A DNA stretch of 64,000 nt from Opisthocomus hoazin (GCF_030867145.1 NC_134420.1:42547912-42611911); one strand, 5' to 3'. Positions 1 to 13,314 are shown, counted from the stretch's first letter. Notes: generated by a model not told the origin, from the sequence alone. A program made the numbers and translations.

Positions 1-3000
1 AACATGTCAACTGACTAATGCACCATGGAATATTTTTTTAAATAATTAGAAGTTCTTTTTTTTTTTTTCTGCCCAAGCACTAAGGGTCTTGTACGCTGTT
101 TCCATTAATGTAGCTACTTATGCCATGAAATACCACTGAAATCAATGGGACTATTTATGGAGTCATTTGGTATTCAAAGGGCTTGATTCTCTGATTATTT
201 ATTCTGGTTTTTCACTAGTGTTGCTCTGCTTACTTGAACAGAGTTACTTCTATTTTAGCTGATGCAAAAGAGACTACTTTGAAAGGTGACAGAGTCTGGC
301 ACTAAATAGCTTTGTAAATAGCTTCTTCAAAATAAAGAAAAATAATATCTTTGGATAAGTGCAAATCATGGTTCAACAAAAAGCCCAATCTGGATTTTGC
401 ATGTACAGTGGGATATTCCAAACAAAAATGAATGCTCAAAGGTAGCATTATTTCTGAAGCTCAAACACTCACTACATGCTTGACTAATAGCATCTGTCTA
501 GAATTAAATCTTGCCTCGCCAATGTCATTAGGAGACCTTAAACAGAGATCAGATTTCATCCCGGGGAAACAGGCTTACAAAGGCTTTTGTTAACAAAGTT
601 CTTTGTTTCATAATGCAGCGGTGCCCAGCTCATGGGCCACTTCAGCATATTTAAATTACTTCACTCAGCCCACAATCTACTTCCAGCCATACCTCCTTTC
701 CCAAGCACCTCGAGGATGTGGATGGCGACCAATAAGCAGATGAGACGGACAGTCTGGATGGTTGCCACCTCCTGTTTCACAGCCATCCTGACAATTTGGT
801 CCTCTGCCCAAAACACCGGCATCCGGACTACCTGACAGGTACAAAGCTCACCCCCTCGCAGGGTGGGGTTCAAACGCTCCCCTTTTTGACATTTCCAAAG
901 CAGGCAGGGAACAAGAAATGATCTACAACTGCCTGTGTATGAGCTATTGCAGGAAACAAAAAGGCTTCTAAGAAGCACCAGACTTATTTTGCACGCTTTG
1001 TATAGGCTCTGTGTAAATGTGTGCGTACTTGCAGACTTTATGCACATGTGAAGATCAACTGTCCCAGGCATGCATGGTGGGTGGCATGCTGTGGCAGGAA
1101 GAATGGGCTCCACAGTCGTAATTGGTAAGCTTCTGATGAGCTGACTGAGCACAGTACACATCATGTAGCACTTTTCACATTGCCAAGTTAACAGCTATCA
1201 CCAGAGGTAGAATTTAAACTGCTGGAATAAACAAAGTCAAGGGGAAGTATCTTGCTGAAATGTCACCTCCCACAGAGCTTGTGGAAAGCCATTACTACCG
1301 TAGAGATGCATATATGGGATTTCAAAATGTATATTATGCCTTAAAAGATATACTTCAAGAATGCAAAACATACAGCAAGGGCAAACAATTATCTTTCCCA
1401 GCGTTTAAATAAGATTGCAATTTTTTATATGTTGGAAACTTCCCAGTAGCTTTCAGATGGTTTATTATTATACAAAGTAATCTGTCTAACTCAACTAAAA
1501 TAGTTCACTTCAGCAAAAAAAAAAGAAGTAATTTGTGGTTATAAACTTTATAGAGGTTTAACTTGTCTGCCTTACTTTGTCTGAAAGATAGGGCTATAAT
1601 CTCAGACAGCTACCAGGAGAATTAACTGGCTCACAAATTGGAAGCACTTTATCTAAGTGCCAAGTACAGTATTGTCAGAGGTAGAGCTCCTCAAGCAACA
1701 ACCCTGCACCGAAGTAGCCCCAGAACTGTGGGTCTTGAGAACAAGTATCGTCCTCCTTCATTCTCTACCTTCTTTCAAGACTGTCAACACAAAGACACCT
1801 CCAGCTACCATGCTTTTCTTATGGGCTGCCTCTCCTGAGAGAACAGAGGACCCCCTCCAGCCAGCCCAGCTGGCTCTGCTGGGCTGTGGAAGGGTGGACG
1901 GAAGGGCAGAGCCAGAAAGCAAGCAGCCTGTGCAACATCAGCCCTGCAGGTTCCCCGGAGCGTGCCCGACACTCAAGTCCTGAGCAGGCTGTGCTGCAAG
2001 AGGGAGGGCTGTGCTGCAAGAGGGAGGGCTGTGCTGCGTGGAGGGATCTGCAGGGCTGGAGTGCTGGCCCAAATGGGTGCTGAGTTTCCTCCTTGGCCCT
2101 TTTCCCTGCCCTTCAGGGACAGGGAACAAAGCTAGGGCCTTGAAGCACACTGACTGCAGGCATCTCTTGGTGCTGGTGGGACCTTATGTGGAGGAGCAGC
2201 CCTGGTCACAGAACAAGAAGGAAGATGTGGGAGGTTCTGAATCCAGCTAATACTGTCTCATTTCTTGTTTATGGGCACCGAACAAAGACTAGGTAGCAAG
2301 TGAAAAGGGCAGCACGTTGCTATCCGCAGAAGAGAAAACAGACTGGAGACTGCATGTTTTGCAGAGGGTTTATAGGCTGGTACAAAAAACACATTTCCAG
2401 AAATGACAGCTGTAGGGATTAATGAGGTGCCCTGTCCTCTCCAGGCTTTTTTTGCTCTTGTCCTGGCAGATCCAGCAGCGAGGTGCCTTGGTCCAGTTAA
2501 GAGGTGTCAACATTACTTGTGGAGCAGGTAGAGGGGGTGGGAACACATGAAGAAAACGATGATTGCAGAGGCGCAGGTTGCTGGTCAGAGGGGTCCCAGC
2601 CCCGCTCTGGGCCCGGGGCAGCTCCGTCACAGCGGCTCCATGCGAGTGGGACAAACCGAGCCACCACGCAAAGCATCTGGCGCAAATGCTGGCGACCTTG
2701 GCCATGCCAGGAGCCGTTTATTTTCTTGCCCATTGCTAGCAACCTGTGGCACTATTGCATGCAGTCTCTGGCAGTAAAATAAATAGTTGGAATAAGGGAA
2801 ATGAAGCAATTCAAAGAAGACCGAGAGCCGGCAATAAGGAAGTGTTACCTTGGTATCAAGCACTATTTTATTTGAAATGCCTGACATCCGCGGAAGAACT
2901 GTATCTTTTTTTAATCCTCCTCCTCGTCTCCCCCGCCCTTCCCTGTCCCCCCTCACTGAGGTGACCCTGATGTATGTGATGTACGCAAAGTATGCGATCG

Positions 3001-3700
3001 GTGCACGTGAAAGCGCTATTGCCACAACTGCGGAATCCCAGAGCGGCGTGTAATTCCCCGGCCCTGGCACCATTCTCCCCCTGGCACTGGGGGTCGGGGG
3101 AGGCAGCCGAAGCGCTGCGAACAAATCAGAGAAGCTAACAAGCCTCAAAAGGGACAAAGGCAGGGCAGGAGGGGTTAAAGCAGAGCGCGGCCCTGCGCCG
3201 AGGAGCGGAGGCGATACCCCGCAACCCGGGCTGGGAGGGAGCAAAGGAGAGCCCGCAGGACCCGGGCGGGGAGCGGGGTACCAGGGCCGTACCCTCGAGA
3301 GGGTTCCTGCCCTCCTGGCTGCTTTGCTTGTTGATGTTCTTTATCGCCAATTTGAAGGAAAAAGGAGGGGGGGAGGAGTATTTCTTTATGAAGGGGGCAG
3401 AGAAGTAAATGACTGTTTTGCTTCTTGCTTGACTTGAGGGCTAGAGACTGATCTATTTAGCCCTGTCGTTGGTTTGGATTAATGTCAGGAGGCAGAAATG
3501 CGCCCGGGAAAATTCGACAGGGAAAGGATCGCCTTTTGCTAAAAACGTATTTTCATTACTTTATTTGTGCTTATTTTTCCCGCGTCGGTTCTCCGATTGT
3601 AAGGAAATATACCAAGTGTAAAATAAACGCTTCGACAAAGCAAATAACTGTTATTACTTCTACCCGTCCATAAATACGGTATAAAAATAATAATTGATCG
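1..3700. other. Upstream noncoding flank
   Basis: No ORF here has a recognisable domain, protein-like composition or convincing splice structure. The first 1.6 kb is AT-rich. The stretch at about 1.8-2.8 kb is richer in G and C and carries a short tandem repeat, but it has few CpGs and no island. In mammals FOXG1 lies in a large gene-poor interval, so an absence of genes is expected. Confidence 0.7.
1987..2037. repeat. 20-bp tandem repeat, about 2.6 copies
   Basis: The 20-base unit beginning GGCTGTGCTGC is present at 1987-2006 and again, identically, at 2007-2026. A third, partial copy of 11 bases follows at 2027-2037. It is a small minisatellite-like duplication with no sign of function. 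Confidence 0.9.
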
Positions 3701-3729
3701 CATTACTTGTGATTTCCCTGCTTCCACTT

Positions 3730-4480
3730 GCCGAAGGACCCCGTGCAACGAAAACCGCCGAGGACGCTGAAGAGAGGGAGCGCGCTGCGGGCCGGGGCCG
3801 TCCCTGCTCCCCCGGAGCCGGCGCTGCTCCTCCGGGGCCGGCCCTGCACCCCCGGGGCCGCTGGCCCGCCGGGGCCGGCCGACGCCAGGCCCTGCGGCCC
3901 GCGGCGGAGAGGGGAGGGCTGCCGGAGCAGCGTGCCGACGGAGCAGCTGGTCAGCAGAAGCGGAGGGCTGGGGAGACGCTCCGCGGGCCGGCGCCGAGGT
4001 TTGCCATTAGGCCTCGGGGCGTGGGGCCGGTCCCCCCGGCCTTCAGCACCCGGCTTGCTCCCCAGAGCCCTGGGCCCGGGCGCCGTTTGGCAGGGCCGCC
4101 GCGGGCCCCGGAGAAGGTGCCGAGGGGAGCCGAGGGCTGAGCCGGGGCGGCCGCCGAAGGGCCGGGCTCTCCCTCCGGGCCCGCCGCTCCGCCACGTGGC
4201 GGGGCCCTCCCCGGCAGAGGCGGCTCGCCGAGGCCGCCGGACCCTGGCCGGGTTCCGCGGCGGCTCCGCGGCCCTCCCCGGCTCGGCCCGGCCTGCCGGG
4301 GCCCGGGGAGGGGGCCCGCAGGGTTTGCCCGTCCTGGCGAGCAGCCGGGCGGTAGGGCGAGGCGTGCGGGAGGGCGGCAACGCGTTCCCTCGGGGACATC
4401 GGTGGCCCCGAGGTGTCTCAGCCGCCTCCTCTCCAAAGGAGACGAGGGCACGGATCTGCTTCGTAGCAGCCCTGGTGAGA
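3730..4480. promoter_or_regulatory. CpG island, about 14 kb upstream of FOXG1
   Basis: The sequence switches abruptly to very high G+C with many CpGs, including repeated GGCCGG, CCGCGG and GCGGCC words. Overlapping ORFs of over 300 codons are open on both strands, but they are rich in Pro, Arg, Gly and Ala, as expected where GC-rich DNA lacks stop codons, and they show no domain. I read this as a regulatory CpG island. A promoter for a noncoding transcript cannot be excluded. Confidence 0.65.
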
Positions 4481-5049
4481 TCGAGCCTGGCTCCGAACGA
4501 CCCTCCAGAGAGGGGAGCAGTTCTGCTTAGTTTATCTGCCAAGGCTTCCACGCAGGAGGGAAAAGGAGCCTTTGGCTTTTGGCAAAAGGAATCTCTCTGC
4601 ATTCCCGACCGGAACCAGGTCTCTGCGCCGCCAAGCAGCTCTCCTTCGAGTACGTTCACATTAGGTACGACGATCATCGTAACAACAACCACCCCGAGAA
4701 CTGTGAGACGAGAGCACGTTTGACAGTGTTTGCGAAATTCAAATACAGCTGCTTCGGCTTTGTCTCTGGTTCAGTCACATTTATTTCCCCCAGCTCGGCA
4801 GACAGTCTGAGTGAAGCATGACAATGAGTTTTGTAAATAGCAAATGGAAGGGTTCGCTGCGTTGTTGGGTTTGTGGGTTGTTCTTTTCTTCTTCTTCTTC
4901 CCCTCCCTGTTTGATTTTACTCGCGATCCAAATAACCTTCCTCAGTGAACGCTTCAAACAAGAGAATGTGAGCGGGAGAGGACGGGGGGAGGGCTCATAA
5001 TTGCAGGTTCCCTTTGGAGCTGGAATTAAAACGCTGACGGCGTGCGTTG

Positions 5050-7580
5050 CAGGGGAAAGGTGCAGAGGCGGCCCCCGCTACGGCTGCGGGACGGCGGTGC
5101 TGTCACTGCCACAGCCTTTACTTACAGCCAGCCACTGGCGGGGCGAGCCCGCTTCGCCGGCGGTAAGGCTGTGGGCCCCGCTCGCTACGCCCGAGGGGCC
5201 AGGGCGGGAGAGGGACCCCGGGCAGCAGAGGGGACCCGGGGCCGGGGCCCTGCCTGCCTCCGCCGGGCTGCAGCCGCCCGACCCCGCGGCCGCGCAGGGA
5301 CCGGCCCCGGGCGCGGCCCTGCCCCGGGCGGTTCCGCGTTCGCCCCTTCCCCGCCGGGCTCTGCGCGTCCCGGAGCAGAGGGGGAGCGGGCAGTCAGCTG
5401 GGGCTGGCTTGAAGCGGTCTCAGTCGGCAGCGGGGCGAAGGCTCAGGTGCTCGTTCCGACGGGTTCCTGCTGCGCACAGAGCCCCGCTCCAGCCCAGGAC
5501 CCCCTCAGTCGGGGCGGGTCGCCGCTCCTACGGACCTCTCCTGCTGTCGCTGGGCGAGGACCGCGGTCCTTCCTTTGACCGGGCTCTTACTCTCAGCCTC
5601 CCCCCTCCGTTGTCTCAGGGGTGAGGGGGGGAAAGAAAAAAATAAAACAACAAAAAAAAAGCCTGTTCTGCACAGGCAAGTTAAAATACACTTGCAAAGG
5701 CGTCTGCAGCTCTTCAGAACTTCCCCTGCTTGCTCACCGAAACCCCTTCCCGTGGGGGCGTCGGGGGAGCTCGTTTGTTTGTTTGGGGTCGGCTGGAAGC
5801 TCTCGGACTGTCGCTCGTTGCTGCCTGCCGGGCCCGTCCCCTCACGGCCGGGGTCCCCGGGGGACGCCGCGGCCCCGGCGGCTGGGCCCGAGCCGCCGAG
5901 AGCCTCACCCGACGCCACAGCCACGCCGCAGCTTCCCGCGAAGGCCGCCGTGTCCTGCCGAGTCGGCCGCTTCCCTCGGGCTCTTTTTAGCCTCCGAGGC
6001 TCCATCGTGAGCCTTTTCCCGGGGCTGCCGCCGCAGCCCCCGTTCGGGCGGGCGGCGGAATCCTCGACGTTTCCCGGGCGGGCGGGAGGGGTGGGGCGCG
6101 CGGTGGCCCGGAGAAGCCCCTCGCCGCAGAGGCGAAGAGCCGGGAACGGGGCTGCAACGGCGGGGCACCAGCAGGTGTCTTGTTTTCTGTTGAGAGAGCC
6201 GGCCCGCGGGGACACCTCGGCGGGGCGGCGGAGGGGACCGCCGCTCCGGCCCCGCGGATTCGTTCCCACGGGGGTCTCGGGGAACGGGGCGGGGGGGGGG
6301 AGGTGGCGTTTGGATTCCTTTTCCTCTCGGTGCCCCAACGCCTCGAGGAGGAAGCGCGCGGTTTGTACCGGCACCGGGCCGAGAACTTCGAGGCGTTCGG
6401 GGGGGGAGGGGGGATGTGCCCGGTGCTTGGGAAACGGGCGGGAAGCGCGGCTGCCGAGGGGCGGCGGGGCCCGAGGCGAGCGGAGCAGCCAGCGCCTCTC
6501 CCCCCGCTCCTTGGCCCGCGCCGCCCGCCGCCCGCCTCCCGACGCGCTGCCCGACCGCGGCCGCTAGATGTCGCCGGCGCCGTTCACATCGCGCTCGCGC
6601 TCGGCGGGAAGGACCCGAGCGCCACCGCCGCTCCCGCCCGCCCGGCCCGGGGGTGGCACGGCCGGTTCTGCCGCCCCCGCCAGGGTTCCCGCGGTTGGTG
6701 GCACCGGGGCGAGGCGGGGGACCGCTACGTGAGGGGCTTTTCGGTGTGAACCACAACGGAAACAAAAAAAAAGTCGGTCTCTGCGGGAGGCGTCGAGCTG
6801 GGAGCCTCGGCAGCGCGTCCCCGCGGAGATGTGCCGCGGCCGGTCCCCCACAGATCGGGGGACCCGGGGGCACCGCGGGATGCCGGCTCCGAGGAGAGCA
6901 GGGTCCCACTGGCAGCGGCTGCCGGGCACCAGGGGCTCCGCCGCCCGCCGGGCCCGGCCCCTGCCCCGGGGCAGGCTCCGGCCGTGAGCGTGGCTGTTGT
7001 GCGAGGCGCCCGCATTAGCAGCCCGGACACGTAGGGCAAGGCTGACATCCGCGCTGCGGAGCGGGGCACCCGGGAAAGGACAGACCTCCCGGCTCGGAGG
7101 GGTGCCGCCGCCCCGGCCCCCGGCTGCGGCTGCCCCCGGGGAAGGAAACCGCCTCCCCCGAGGCTTCCGAGAGTTTAAAAGCGAGGGTGTCTCCGTGCGC
7201 GACGTTCACCACCAGTGCCCAGCAGCCGGAAGACGGAGGGAGAGCTGCGGTGTAAAGCTGGAGCCCGATTCCCGTGGGAGCGCCAACAAAGGCACTTTCC
7301 AGGCTTTTGTCCCCGGTTTTCAAAATAGCGCCTAAAACCGAGGGTGCGCCCCGGGTCGCTTTTCGCAGCCTCCGTGCCAACGCAGCTACGCCTTCGGCTC
7401 CTCGCGGCGTAGCTTAATCCGCCCCTGAATTTTTCCGAGCCCGCCCGGGTCCCTGGCCTGGGTTAGAAAGAAGCCAGAGCTGCTTTATGCGTCGGGTGGG
7501 GGAGACCCCCGGGTGGGGGAGACCCCCAGGGACCGGCACCGGCACGCACCCGGCGGGGGCACAAACCCGGGGGCTTGTCG
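5050..7580. promoter_or_regulatory. Large CpG island, 10-13 kb upstream of FOXG1
   Basis: This stretch of about 2.5 kb is dense in CpG and GC-box-like GGGCGG words. It is interrupted only by a short A-rich patch near 5630-5700. Both strands are open in several frames with low-complexity Pro/Arg/Gly/Ala translations, which argues against coding. Long CpG islands away from the promoter are common at Polycomb-regulated developmental genes. That class assignment is inference; the base composition is directly visible. Confidence 0.65.
7494..7527. repeat. 17-bp perfect tandem duplication with internal hairpins
   Basis: The 17-base unit GGGTGGGGGAGACCCCC occurs at 7494-7510 and again at 7511-7527 with no mismatch. 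Each copy contains a five-pair G/C stem closing a three-base AGA loop. It sits at the 3' edge of the large CpG island. Confidence 0.9.
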
Positions 7581-7654
7581 AGGTGGGAAGATAATTACAA
7601 AATAAAAAAAAAATATAGCAAAGGAAAAATTCGTTCGGGATTAAAACCGGGAAA

Positions 7655-7750
7655 AAAACCGAACAAACACACAACAACAAAACAAAACAGAACAAAAATA
7701 AAACAAAACAAAAACAAAACAAACAAAAAAACCGCACAACAACAACAAAG
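7655..7750. repeat. AAAAC-type low-complexity repeat
   Basis: About 95 bases on the + strand are almost entirely A and C. They are built from irregular AAAAC and AAC units with a few G and T interruptions. This is a degenerate simple repeat and not coding, although a lysine/asparagine/threonine-rich frame stays open through it. Confidence 0.85.
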
Positions 7751-10341
7751 AAGCCCGCAGAAAGAGGAGTCCCGAAAGTTTCCTCCAGCTCTCCTCGTAC
7801 TCTCTGTAGGTTGACCTGGGCTGTGGGAGCGGCGTCGCGGAGGGCATCTGCCATCCCCGCGGGTCGGTATTTCTACGATCCGAATGTTAAGGGCACGCTT
7901 TCTGCCTCGGCGGCTTCCCCGGCAAGGGCTCAGAGGGGAGCAGCGCGGGTAAATAGCACCTTCAATTGCCCAGCTGTGGGGCGAAGGGCGTATGGCGAGA
8001 ACAGACGAGAGTATGCTTGCCGTAGCTGATGTTTATTGACATGATCCGAGAGGAAATACGTTAAAGAAATGTTAGTTATTCCGTGATACGATGGTTGCAC
8101 AAACTGCCTCCAGTCAAGTTATTTTTATTTTCAGGCCTCTTTTGCAAGAATCTTCCCCACGCTTGGTTTGAAGGGAGAGAGCTCATGGGCTGTTCGGCGT
8201 TTTCGGGGACCGTCAAGTCAGTCCTGAGAGAAAAGAGTCGCTTTAGAAGAGGAAAAACTGTTTCTTTGTGGAGTTCAATTGCTGCTTTTTTTTTTTAAAC
8301 GCCATATCTCAGAGAAAAGGCCTCTTGCAGCGGATTCCTAGATCGTGTCAAATTATAACAAACTGAATCGCAAGAAGCAATTACAAAGAAAATATTGTGA
8401 TCGGTGTTGTGGGTAAAATCGGAGCTGGGTTTAGAGAGGAATATTAACTCTGGTTTTGTTTTTTTTTTTTTAAATCAGCGGTGATTAGATTTGTGTTAAG
8501 CCTAAAGACGTTTTCCTGTAGATGGCGTCTTTTGGGTACTCAGTAATCAATAATAATACAGTCGTACTCAGGAGACTTTATTAAACCTTGGGTAATAAAA
8601 TAATTAATAATCTCTCTTTTTTAGTTATATATTTATTGAAAGCTAAAAAAAACTTGATTTTTCGTAAGCAAAAGTGTGTTTCTCCTTCACGTGGATGCAA
8701 ATAAAAACTGTTTGAATAAATAAGTTGTTTCTGAACATTTTGTTGTCAGTGTTAAATGTCCCCGTCATTTTTATTCAAACACTAACATGATTACAGCCAA
8801 TTATATATTCACCAGTGTTCTTTATTTTAGAGTAATTGTACTTGTCACTAATAAAACAGAGACATAATGGATCGCTACTGTTCTGAATTTTAAAGCAATT
8901 TTCTGTAATTTGATTGAATTATACATCGTCTCCGCCACTTTTTTTTTATTTCTATATTTTGAAATCCTATTTTCTTGAAAATTGCAGCTCTGTTCCTGTT
9001 TTGTTGTTCCTGAAGTAACGAAACCTTCTGTAACATTTATAAATAGAGCCTCGTCCCTTTTGAAATGTGGAAAATCATTATTTCAGCCCCAACCTACTGA
9101 AAGCCTTAGACTTGAATCCGAAAGTCCGGAGGAGCGCCTGAACCAGAACGCTTGGCTCAAGGCGGTGTCCTCCTTCGAGGTGAGGAGCAGAGAAAACAAA
9201 ACTGCGCCGTGCTAGGAGAGGGGTTTGGTCACTTTATTACAAATATTTGGCGCGCTTCTTGCGGCTCAAACGTACAAACACGCCAAGACAAGAGGTTCAG
9301 TTGCGAATATTTGCCACGGGAGAATAGGTACAGACACGGAAAAAATAGAGCGCCAATTACATTCCTCCAAGCAGTTGGAGCGATTGTCCGTGTGCTGTCG
9401 CTATGTCCTTTCAGGTGGCCATTATAGGTGAGAAGCCCAGGAGTCGCTTGACTGTCTTTAGGCACAGACAATAGAGACGCAGGCTGACACAGAAGTGTGT
9501 GCGGATGTCGCAGACGCACGGAGAGCATCGCGCCGCGTTATTGTACGGCTCCTCGGGTCGTTTTGCTGAGTGAGCCCTCAGAGGGTTGTGCGGGTTGTTT
9601 TTTTTTTTGTTGTTGTTCTTGTTTTTCAAAGCCGAAAACACGCCTTTAATTTAGCAATTGTATCAACCACCAGCGCGGTGAGATTATGATCCGCGTTGTC
9701 GCCAAACACAAATCAAAAAATGATACAAAGCCTTTCACAAGTTAATTTCGTGTGACAGAACACGTGCCCACCGCAACAGATGAAGTTAAACCATCATTCG
9801 CAAGCCACGCGATTGCGTGAAAAGGTGTCTCGGGGGTAGGCTGAGCCCGGCCGAACACACGCGGGTGTTCCGCGGCCCCGTGAGGTGGAAATGCGGGGGG
9901 GCGCGGGGCTCCGGGTGCCTCTCGGGGAGACCCCGCCAGCGAAGCAGCGGGGCACGATCGCGACCCTCGGCGAGAGCAGGCTGCTTGCTTTGGCGGGCTC
10001 ACAAATCAGTATAACCGCAGAAATTGGCTTGTAGTCCTCTTGGAAAAAGGACAAAAAAAAAGAGTTATCTACACCTAAAAGGATCTCGGTTTATTAATTC
10101 CAGCGGGGGCAAGGACTTGTGAGCCTTTTCTTTACCCTCTTTTCCTGATGTTTTGAAAAGAGTGTGAAAATAAAGTGTGTTGTCATCCTCTGCTAATATT
10201 CTGCTGGTAGACAAAGGGAACTTATTTATTTGTTGGAGTTTCCGAAGCTACGGCACGATTTCATTATTTAGATGGAGTTTATCGCTCGATGGTAATAAGC
10301 ACTGTTTTCTAAAAACTCCCTGGGAAACACAACCTCTGTGC

Positions 10342-10366
10342 GTGTGTGTGTGTGTGTGTGTGTGTG
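10342..10366. repeat. (GT)n microsatellite
   Basis: There are 25 bases of uninterrupted alternating G and T. Dinucleotide tracts of this size are likely to vary in length between individuals. Confidence 0.95.
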
Positions 10367-10679
10367 CGAGCCTATGCGAGAGCCCCATCTAAAAGATGGA
10401 GAGGAGAAAAGGCGCAAAGGAGACGCATCCCGGCAGAACTGTTTCTTTCAGCGTTTTTGCTCCCCTCAGTGTCACCGCACGGACAGTCTGTCCGCAGCCG
10501 CTGCTCTGGCTTGGTCAGATTATCGTCGAGGCAAAACTACAAACCCCAGGCTTTAGCGAGGCACCGTCCGTGCTCGGTGGGAGGGACACAAATGGGATTT
10601 AACTTATTGCCAGTCGTTTTTGTGTGTTTGTGTGTTTGTGCTGGTGCTTTAAAAGCGAAACAAATTCCAGAAACAAAGC

Positions 10680-10698
10680 GGGGGGGGGGGGGGGGGGG
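10680..10698 (+). repeat. G19 homopolymer
   Basis: Nineteen consecutive G residues lie on the + strand, followed by a GGA-rich purine stretch. The tract can form a G-quadruplex, and it is hard to sequence, so the exact length is uncertain. Confidence 0.85.
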
Positions 10699-10899
10699 TT
10701 TGGAGGGAGGAGGAAAATAAGCTCGGTGTAAAAGACATATCATATTAAAATAATACATGAACACACCCACTGATATCAAGGGTACGATATCAGCCCTTCC
10801 CCAAGAAACTTATTTATAAGTGGTAGCGGTTATAATCATCCAACGAGCCCCTTGCCATCACTCCCCCCTCCCTCCGCTAAAGAAAGAAAGAAAGAAAAC

Positions 10900-11525
10900 A
10901 TGGAGACCACCCTGCCGGGCGCGAAAACTGTTCAGAACAACCGGCGCGAAGAGCCAGCTCCTGCCGGACCCGCTCCTGCCGGGAGACCGGGGAGCCCAGC
11001 GCCGACGGCTGCCCGGGCAGCGCCCTCCGAGCCCCAGCCCCAGCCGGCCCCGCCACCACGGCGCCCGGTCCCGCCCCTGCCGGCCCGCACCGGCACCGGC
11101 GCCCGCTCCTCCCGCCTCAGCCCCGGAGAGAGCTGCGCCCGGCTTCGCTCCGGGAGCCGCCCGACGCCTGCTCCTAGGGGGTGCGGAGCTGTTCCTGGCA
11201 TCTTGTGTGCTACCCCGGGCACCTTGCTGGGGTTACAAGGGGGCAAGGGGGGCTGGAGGGGAATGCGCTTTTGTAGGCCCTAAAAATTGGTTCCGCTGCT
11301 CATGAGGCCGAGCCCGCCGGGCCGAGGGGTGCGGTGGAGGCGCGGTGCGGGGAGCGGGCAGCGGCGGGGCTGGGCGGGGCTGGGCGGGGGGGGTGGAGGA
11401 GGCCCCCCGGGCCCGGCCGCGTCCCGCGGAGCCCAGGGGTGAGGCAGCGGGACGGTACCTGCCCGGGGCTGGGGGAGGGGAGAAGGCCGGCGGGGGGGGC
11501 GGGGGCCTTTTTTCTCGAGTTACCG
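10900..11525. promoter_or_regulatory. CpG island, about 7 kb upstream of FOXG1
   Basis: A CpG-dense, C-rich first half (10900-11200) is followed by a G-rich second half. Around 11370-11392, GGCGGGGCTG-type Sp1/KLF GC boxes are repeated in tandem. No protein-like ORF is present. The clustered GC boxes suggest a promoter or Polycomb-recruiting element, but no transcript can be defined from sequence. Confidence 0.6.
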
Positions 11526-12671
11526 AAGAACTGCAAAAGCAGGTAGAAGTGCCATTCACCGCAGATGATGTTTGTAAGAGGCTAAAGAGCTTCAGGACAG
11601 CACTGTGACAGTATTCCTGCAACAGTCTCGTAGGAGTCAAAGAGCAGCTAGGAGTCTCTTCGAGCATTTTTTTTTTTTTCTCCCCTCCAGGTTTTTCTCT
11701 TTCCCTGTATTTTATTTCGCGACTCTTTAATTCAAACTGATAACTCCGGCAAAAGCACTGTGCTGGCCAAGACCGTTTTAGCAGTAAACACAGAAGAAAA
11801 TAAAGTGATGTATTTCAACCTCGAGAACAGTGCAAGGTTTTTAACTCGTCCATTCCCCACCCCCCCCGCGTTTTATTATCGTCGCCTGCATAATAGTGGA
11901 TAATTATGGAGAGATTTTTTTGTTTTCCGTTCGATTCCCGAATTAGGGTGAGCTGTTGTAACGCAGGGACACGTATCACCCGGGCAGGTGTGACGGCTCG
12001 CTGCTGTATGAAATAATAGCGAGATTCAGGACGTAAAAACCAGCACGTCCTAACGCCAAAGTTGGCTGCGAGCGTAAAAATACCCTGCTCCGAAAAATCC
12101 TGGCAGTGGCAGCCGAACGCACCGGATCTGGTGGATGCTCTGCGCTCGCTAGCTGGGCTTTCTGTGGATGGCGTTGTACAGCTACAGGAATAAATAAATA
12201 AATAAAATCTTCAGTTTTTAATTAAGGAGATTTAATTCAGACCTCTCCACCCAGCGCAGCCGCCGTGGGCAATGCATACTCCGGTGTTTACTCGGATCTC
12301 TTTCTGTCACTGTTCTATCTTGTCTGGCTCTTCCAACACCAGCAAAACTTTCTGGCCCCTGCAGCCGTTGTTTCCCGTTTCCACGCTCCCCGTCCCGCCT
12401 CCGGCCGTCCGAGAAACTCGTTCCCACAGCCTGGCGGGAAGGGAACTCTCCGCACCTCGCCGGTTTACAACGTCACTGTCTGAGCGCTACCTCTGCCCGG
12501 GCTGCGCAGGCTGCGCGGAGGTGTGCGGTGCCCCGCCGGCTGCTCGCTGCGATACAGCGCAGCTCCTCAAAGGATCACCGGACGGAGAAATTCAGCTCTC
12601 CTTGAAACATTTCAGCAACTGAGCAATTAGTTCTGAATGGGGGTGGGGGGAGGGAAGACCAGAGCACTTAC

Positions 12672-12692
12672 GGGGGGGGGGGGGGGGGGGGG
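12672..12692 (+). repeat. G21 homopolymer
   Basis: Twenty-one consecutive G residues on the + strand, followed by a GA-rich stretch. It is a candidate G-quadruplex and a likely length-variable or assembly-sensitive site. Confidence 0.85.
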
Positions 12693-13269
12693 AGAGGAGA
12701 TACAACACAGCTAGCCCGAAAACAACAGGGGTGGGGACGCATGGGAGGGGGGCTTAAAATGTTTGTATTTAAAGGGAGCTTACAAGGTCTCCGGCGCAAT
12801 ATGTGCTGCTCTCCTTAAAGGGGCACCGAGCGCGAACAACCATTAGTCATCCGGCAGGGACTTTTCGTTACAGATCTATCTTTAGGTGGAGTTCCCCGAA
12901 GTCTCCGAGGGGAGCATAGCTGCGGAGTGAAAACCCCGTCCAGTTCCAGTCACCCGGTGCCTGCGTACCTGCTGCCAGAGGAGGGGGAGATACTCACCAG
13001 AGTTTCGGGAGAGCGGGGATAGCCCGAAGGTCTCTGCGGTGCTCCTTTCCTCTGCGGAACGCTTATCTTGCATCCGAGGCAGCTCCCAGTCTATATCTGA
13101 TGTTAACATTTACGCTATCTCAAACACGAGGCTCTCCCATAGACATTTTTTCCACGGTTTTCAAGCAAATTTCTCGGTGCCACAATGTTATGATGGAAGG
13201 ATGCTGAAATGACAGGCCTCGTAGACGCTTGTCTTAATCATCGGCTTCTTAATTTAGTTTTAGTGCTGT

Positions 13270-13314
13270 GGTTTTGTGTGTGTGCGTGTGTGTGTCTGCG
13301 CGTGTGTGCGCGCA
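13270..13314. repeat. Imperfect TG/CG-rich microsatellite
   Basis: About 45 bases of alternating purine and pyrimidine, mostly TG with CG and TCTG interruptions. Such tracts favour Z-DNA. No function is inferred. Confidence 0.8.

Larger units (their letters stand above)
7800..10900. other. Noncoding interval between CpG islands
   Basis: No gene was found. The middle (about 8030-9220) is AT-rich and high in complexity, with many TAAT, AATAAA and TTTATT words. That is the look of conserved homeodomain-type regulatory DNA or of old 3'UTR-like sequence, and I cannot tell which. A short CpG-rich patch lies at about 9820-10010. The 3' end holds a GT repeat and a long G run, listed separately. Confidence 0.5.

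Noticed and set aside
3703-6909. Several 200-334-codon ORFs on both strands in the upstream CpG islands
   Set aside because: They overlap each other in most frames, have composition-driven translations, and no known gene lies directly upstream of FOXG1.
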